Notes under the pieces: model-generated
The model's input: the letters and a program-made list of their open reading frames with translations, nothing else
Told to the model about the DNA's origin: nothing
The model's database searches: none
Made by a program: the position numbers and the translations under genes
NCBI RefSeq assembly: GCF_014873875.1
Contig: NZ_JADBEM010000001.1
Span: forward strand, 2,418,001-2,482,000
DNA from: Actinopolymorpha pittospori
Lineage (GTDB): Bacteria; Actinomycetota; Actinomycetes; Propionibacteriales; Actinopolymorphaceae
Direction: 5' to 3'
DNA length: 64,000 nucleotides
Part shown: piece after piece, positions 61,522 through 64,000 of the stretch
Layout of the letters: each line of letters starts with the position of its first letter
How positions within the stretch are numbered: position 1 is the first letter of the stretch

Positions 61522-62169
61522 ATGTCGTATCTCATGGTCACGGAGGCTCCGCCGGCTTTGATGCGGGGGTACCGCTCGGGGGTTCATGGAACGAGCGTGG
61601 AGGAGCTGATGGTTCCGGTCAGCTTGCGACATGCGTGGCAGCGGGACAGTTCGACGACGGCATGCGGCTTAGACGTGACGGACTGGCACTGCTGGGACTT
61701 CCCTTACGCACCGGATCCCCCGCCCAACGACCAAAGGGACGCGCCCTGCGCGGCGTGTAGCGCCGTCGTCAAGGCTTCGGCTGAGTCTTCTTCACCCCAA
61801 ACGGACCCGCCAGCGGAGATGCTTACGCCTGGTTGGCAGCTCGCCTCCGTGACCTCCGGTGCGGGTCTGACGACCGGTGTTTGGACAAAGGACGGTACGA
61901 CCGTCACAGCCACAGCTGCCGATGGCTTCGTCGTGTACGCCGAAACCCACGACGCTGACGGATACGACGACAGTGAGGGATACGCAGCAGTTGGCGTCGG
62001 ACGGCGCGCAGGAGGACCAAAAGATCCGACGCCGAAGATGAGCCAAGATCAGCTTTCGGGCATGGTGTCGGCCACGTTCGGCATGAGCCAAGCAGAGGCC
62101 GATGCGTGGGTTGAGTCTCTTAAGGAGACTGGTTCGGATGCTGGGCCTGATGCCCCATCCTCTGGGTGA
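61522..62169 (+). CDS. Hypothetical protein
   Basis: Predicted 215-aa protein from ATG 61522, preceded by CGGGGGGACATC. MVPVSLRHAWQRDSSTTACG, a Cys/Trp-rich centre (WHCWDFP, APCAACSA), beta-rich PGWQLASVTSGAGLTTGVWT and KDGTTVTATAADGFVVYAET, and an acidic C-terminus. CAAC and the upstream Cys/His could bind zinc. No family recognised. Confidence 0.45.
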   Translation: MSYLMVTEAPPALMRGYRSGVHGTSVEELMVPVSLRHAWQRDSSTTACGLDVTDWHCWDFPYAPDPPPNDQRDAPCAACSAVVKASAESSSPQTDPPAEMLTPGWQLASVTSGAGLTTGVWTKDGTTVTATAADGFVVYAETHDADGYDDSEGYAAVGVGRRAGGPKDPTPKMSQDQLSGMVSATFGMSQAEADAWVESLKETGSDAGPDAPSSG

Positions 62170-62455
62170 AGCACGTCATCAAGTGAGGGTCGCGCACTGC
62201 CGAGTACGTTGGTGATCTGGCCGCGCGTGACCTGGCGCTGTCCAGCATCCAAAGGCGGGTGTCACGACCAGATCGCGGTGCCGCTGCGCCCGTCTGCGCG
62301 ATGCCCGGACACGACGGTCGCCCACGCCGTACTCCGCGTCTACAAGCGCGACCGCCCCGCAGCCGCCCACAGGAAGCGCCAAGCGCCGCCGATCACGCTC
62401 GATCGCTCGCGCGCCAGGGGGACGGCGACCGATCCCGAGGCGTTGCCAGGCTGCG

Positions 62456-62475
62456 CGCCAGGTGATGCGCGACAT
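62456..62475 (-). repeat. IS-end-like motif, single copy J
   Basis: GCCAGGTGATGCGCGACATC combines features of both end-like families. The stretch 62170-62485 has no supported gene. Confidence 0.35.
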
Positions 62476-62485
62476 CCTGAGCCCG

Positions 62486-62990
62486 TCAGGACGTGGGTCG
62501 GCTGCTTCGGACCGCCTGGGCGATGGCCGCCATGCTGCCGGTCACGGCATGGGCCCCGGCGTTGACGAGGCCGGGGAGCCGCTCAGGTGCCTTGGCGTAG
62601 CCGATGCTGTGCACGCCGGTCGCGTGGGCGACCTCGATGTCTGTGAGGGAGTCGCCGATCAGCACCGGCCTCTGCTGGTCATCGAGGAGGCGGAGGGCTC
62701 GGTGCACAGGGTCCGGGTGTGGCTTCATCAGGTCGGGCCGGGCAGGTGTGCGTCCGGTGATCGCCTGGACGAGTTCGCTGAGTCCGTGGTCCTCGAGGTA
62801 GGTCCGGATCGACTGCTCGGAGTTTGTTGCTGACGATGATGATAGGGCGGCCGACCTCGTGACATGCGCGGATCGCGTCATGTGCTCCGGGAGTGGGGGT
62901 TCCCTCGCGGGCGGCTTCGATCTCCCCGGCGATGAACGTGTCCTCGACCCGGTGAGCTTCTGGCGTCGTATCTCGGCCCGGATGGGCTTG
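62486..62990 (-). pseudogene. HAD-family phosphatase, 5'-truncated and frameshifted
   Basis: The C-terminal part reads RTYLEDHGLSELVQAITGRT, LMKPHPDPVHRALRLL (motif III Lys) and RPVLIGDSLTDIEVAHATGV (motif IV), then GYAKAPERLPGLVNAGAHAV. Upstream, REGTPTPGAHDAIRACHEVG-RPIIIVSN lies in another frame; one extra A in CAACAAACTCC near 62824 explains the change. The N-terminal motif with the catalytic Asp is missing because sequence homology stops near 62990, where integrase sequence begins on the other strand. Confidence 0.65.
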
Positions 62991-63004
62991 GTCGGACGGC
63001 TCCG

Positions 63005-63362
63005 GAGACGTTCGCTGGCAAGGTGCCGGCGGCGCGCTGGCTCGCGACTGTCGAGGCGGAGATCATCCAAGGGCGCTGGACTGATCCGTTGCGCGGCAAG
63101 GTGCTGTTCGCGGACTTTGGTGACCGATGGATTACTGAACGATCTGGGCTTCGTCCACGAACGCGCGACCTGTACCGCTGGCTGTTCGGCAAGTACCTCA
63201 CACCGAGCCTGGGCCGGAAACGGCTTGACGACCTTGACGCCGCCGTGGCAATGGCGGCATGGGCTGATCTCGTCGGGTGTGTCAACGACCGTTACGGCGA
63301 AGACGTATCGGCTTTTGCGCGCCATGATGAACACCTCAAGCCGCGGCAACGATGAGAAGTGA
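63005..63362 (+). pseudogene. Integrase N-terminal fragment
   Basis: AARWLATVEAEIIQGRWTDP, FADFGDRWITERSGLRPRTR and DLYRWLFGKYLTPSLGRKRL are the arm- and core-binding parts of an actinophage/ICE tyrosine integrase. After DLDAAVAMAAWADL the frame shifts to SSGVSTTVTAKTYRLLRAMM and ends at 63362. The catalytic domain is absent and both ends are truncated. Confidence 0.75.
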
Positions 63363-63398
63363 GCCGGAGTGGCGGCGGAACCTTCGCGACGCGCCGAG

Positions 63399-63619
63399 GT
63401 CTGTCAATGGTTCTGTCAATGAAACGCCGTCGTCGAGGGCCAGCCGTGACAGGTCAGACAGGCAAATGGCCAGGTCAGCAGGTGTGGCAGCCGGTTCGGG
63501 ACTGGTCGGCCCTCTTTTAATCCGCGGGTTCTGGGTTCGATCCCCAGGCGGCCCACCGCATCTGACCTGGGCATATGCCGCGATCGAAGGCTTGCCCAGC
63601 CGAACGTCTGTCAATGGTT
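63399..63619. repeat. Direct repeats flanking the tRNA fragment (possible integrase arm sites)
   Basis: GTCTGTCAATGGTT occurs at 63399-63412 and 63606-63619, in the same orientation, one on each side of the tRNA-like segment. A further GTCAAT follows the first. Such repeats near an attachment core are typical of tyrosine-integrase arm sites. Confidence 0.5.
63512..63554 (+). other. 3' part of tRNA-Lys(TTT): attachment-site scar
   Basis: CTTTTAA (anticodon loop with TTT), TCCGC (anticodon stem 3' arm), the T-arm CTGGG-TTCGATC-CCCAG and the acceptor arm GCGGCCCA follow in normal tRNA spacing. The 5' half (acceptor, D-arm, anticodon 5' arm) is absent: the upstream bases do not pair. This is what a tyrosine integrase leaves when an element inserts in the 3' end of a tRNA gene. 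The intact tRNA-Lys should be at the other end of the element or in the unoccupied site. Confidence 0.7.
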
Positions 63620-63650
63620 GTGTCGGCGGCCGCCCCGGCGAAGGGACGCC

Positions 63651-64000
63651 GTGGGTGGCGTGCAGCGCGGCTTCGTCGGCCAGCGCGGCAGCTCGTTTCA
63701 GGTCCTCGTCTGCGCCGGACCTGACCCGCTGGCCAGCGAGGACACCTACATCAGCGAGTCCACTCGCGACCGTCGCCAGGTCGAGAAGGTCCGGACGCGG
63801 CTGCTCGCGAAGGTCGACCAGCAGCGCCCATGGGCTAGACGAAGGTGACCCTCGGCTACACCATCGACGCGTGGCTGCAGGTGCACGAGGCTGACGAGCG
63901 GACGCTGGAGGGGTTCCGCGGGTACTCCGAGCGCACCATCAAGCCGGCCCTGGCGACGTGCCTATCGCGAAGGTCAGCGGAACCATGATCATCTCCGTCA
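63651..64000 (+). pseudogene. Second tyrosine integrase, N-terminal part with frameshifts, running off the window
   Basis: GGVQRGFVGQRGSSFQVLVC, AGPDPLASEDTYISESTRDR and VEKVRTRLLAKVDQQRPW are the AP2-like arm-binding start of an integrase. The frame then breaks near 63835-63845, VTLGYTIDAWLQVHEADERT and LEGFRGYSERTIKPAL follow in another frame, and a further shift near 63955 precedes DVPIAKVS. At least two lesions make it a pseudogene unless they are sequencing errors. Confidence 0.65.

Overview
This is 64 kb of high-GC DNA (roughly two thirds G+C by eye) with many GTG starts, strong GGAGG-type ribosome sites and insertion sequences typical of actinomycetes. I read it as the accessory genome of a high-GC Gram-positive bacterium (Actinomycetota) and cannot name the species. 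There is no rRNA, no complete tRNA and no CRISPR array. Much of the window is eroded: I count more than a dozen genes broken by frameshift, in-frame stop, internal deletion or transposon insertion.

Left part (0.4-12 kb). A three-gene operon encodes a conflict system of the ABC-three-component type: a DUF4297/Cap4-like nuclease, a winged-helix middle component, and an SMC/Rad50-like ABC ATPase with a zinc hook. An ArdC-type antirestriction protein, a small GntR regulator, a translationally coupled small-gene pair, and an ATP-dependent DNA ligase with an in-frame TGA follow. Next comes a visibly AT-richer two-gene island: a GIY-YIG-like protein and a membrane protein of unknown role.

Middle (12-48 kb). 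A 2.7-kaa secreted RHS protein ends in a GIY-YIG-like toxin tip and is followed by an Imm26-like immunity gene and a DUF4259 gene. Around it, singly or in pairs, lie small genes of families common in polymorphic-toxin immunity loci (DUF4279, HEAT, ankyrin, DUF4304, DUF6000-like, Imm1-like, SMI1/KNR4). I interpret this as a decaying bank of orphan immunity genes. Several families of dispersed intergenic repeats and degenerate IS-end motifs separate these one-gene modules. Two 0.89-kb near-identical direct repeats bracket 9 kb that includes an IS21 element, which splits an M48 peptidase gene and left a 5-bp target duplication.

Right part (48-64 kb). An IS701-like element lies in the 5' end of a formylglycine-generating-enzyme-like gene. 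The most striking locus is at 52.8-57.4 kb. One IS110-family element is hit twice, by an IS1380 element in its non-coding left end and by a second IS110-family element inside its transposase gene. Both IS110 elements carry a non-coding leader in which I can read all four guide segments expected of a bridge RNA, two matching the insertion target and two matching the element's own ends. The IS1380 insertion falls at the end of the outer element's right donor guide. A group II intron, a phosphoribosyltransferase gene, a decayed esterase, and a recombination scar (the 3' part of a tRNA-Lys between two broken integrase genes) complete the window.
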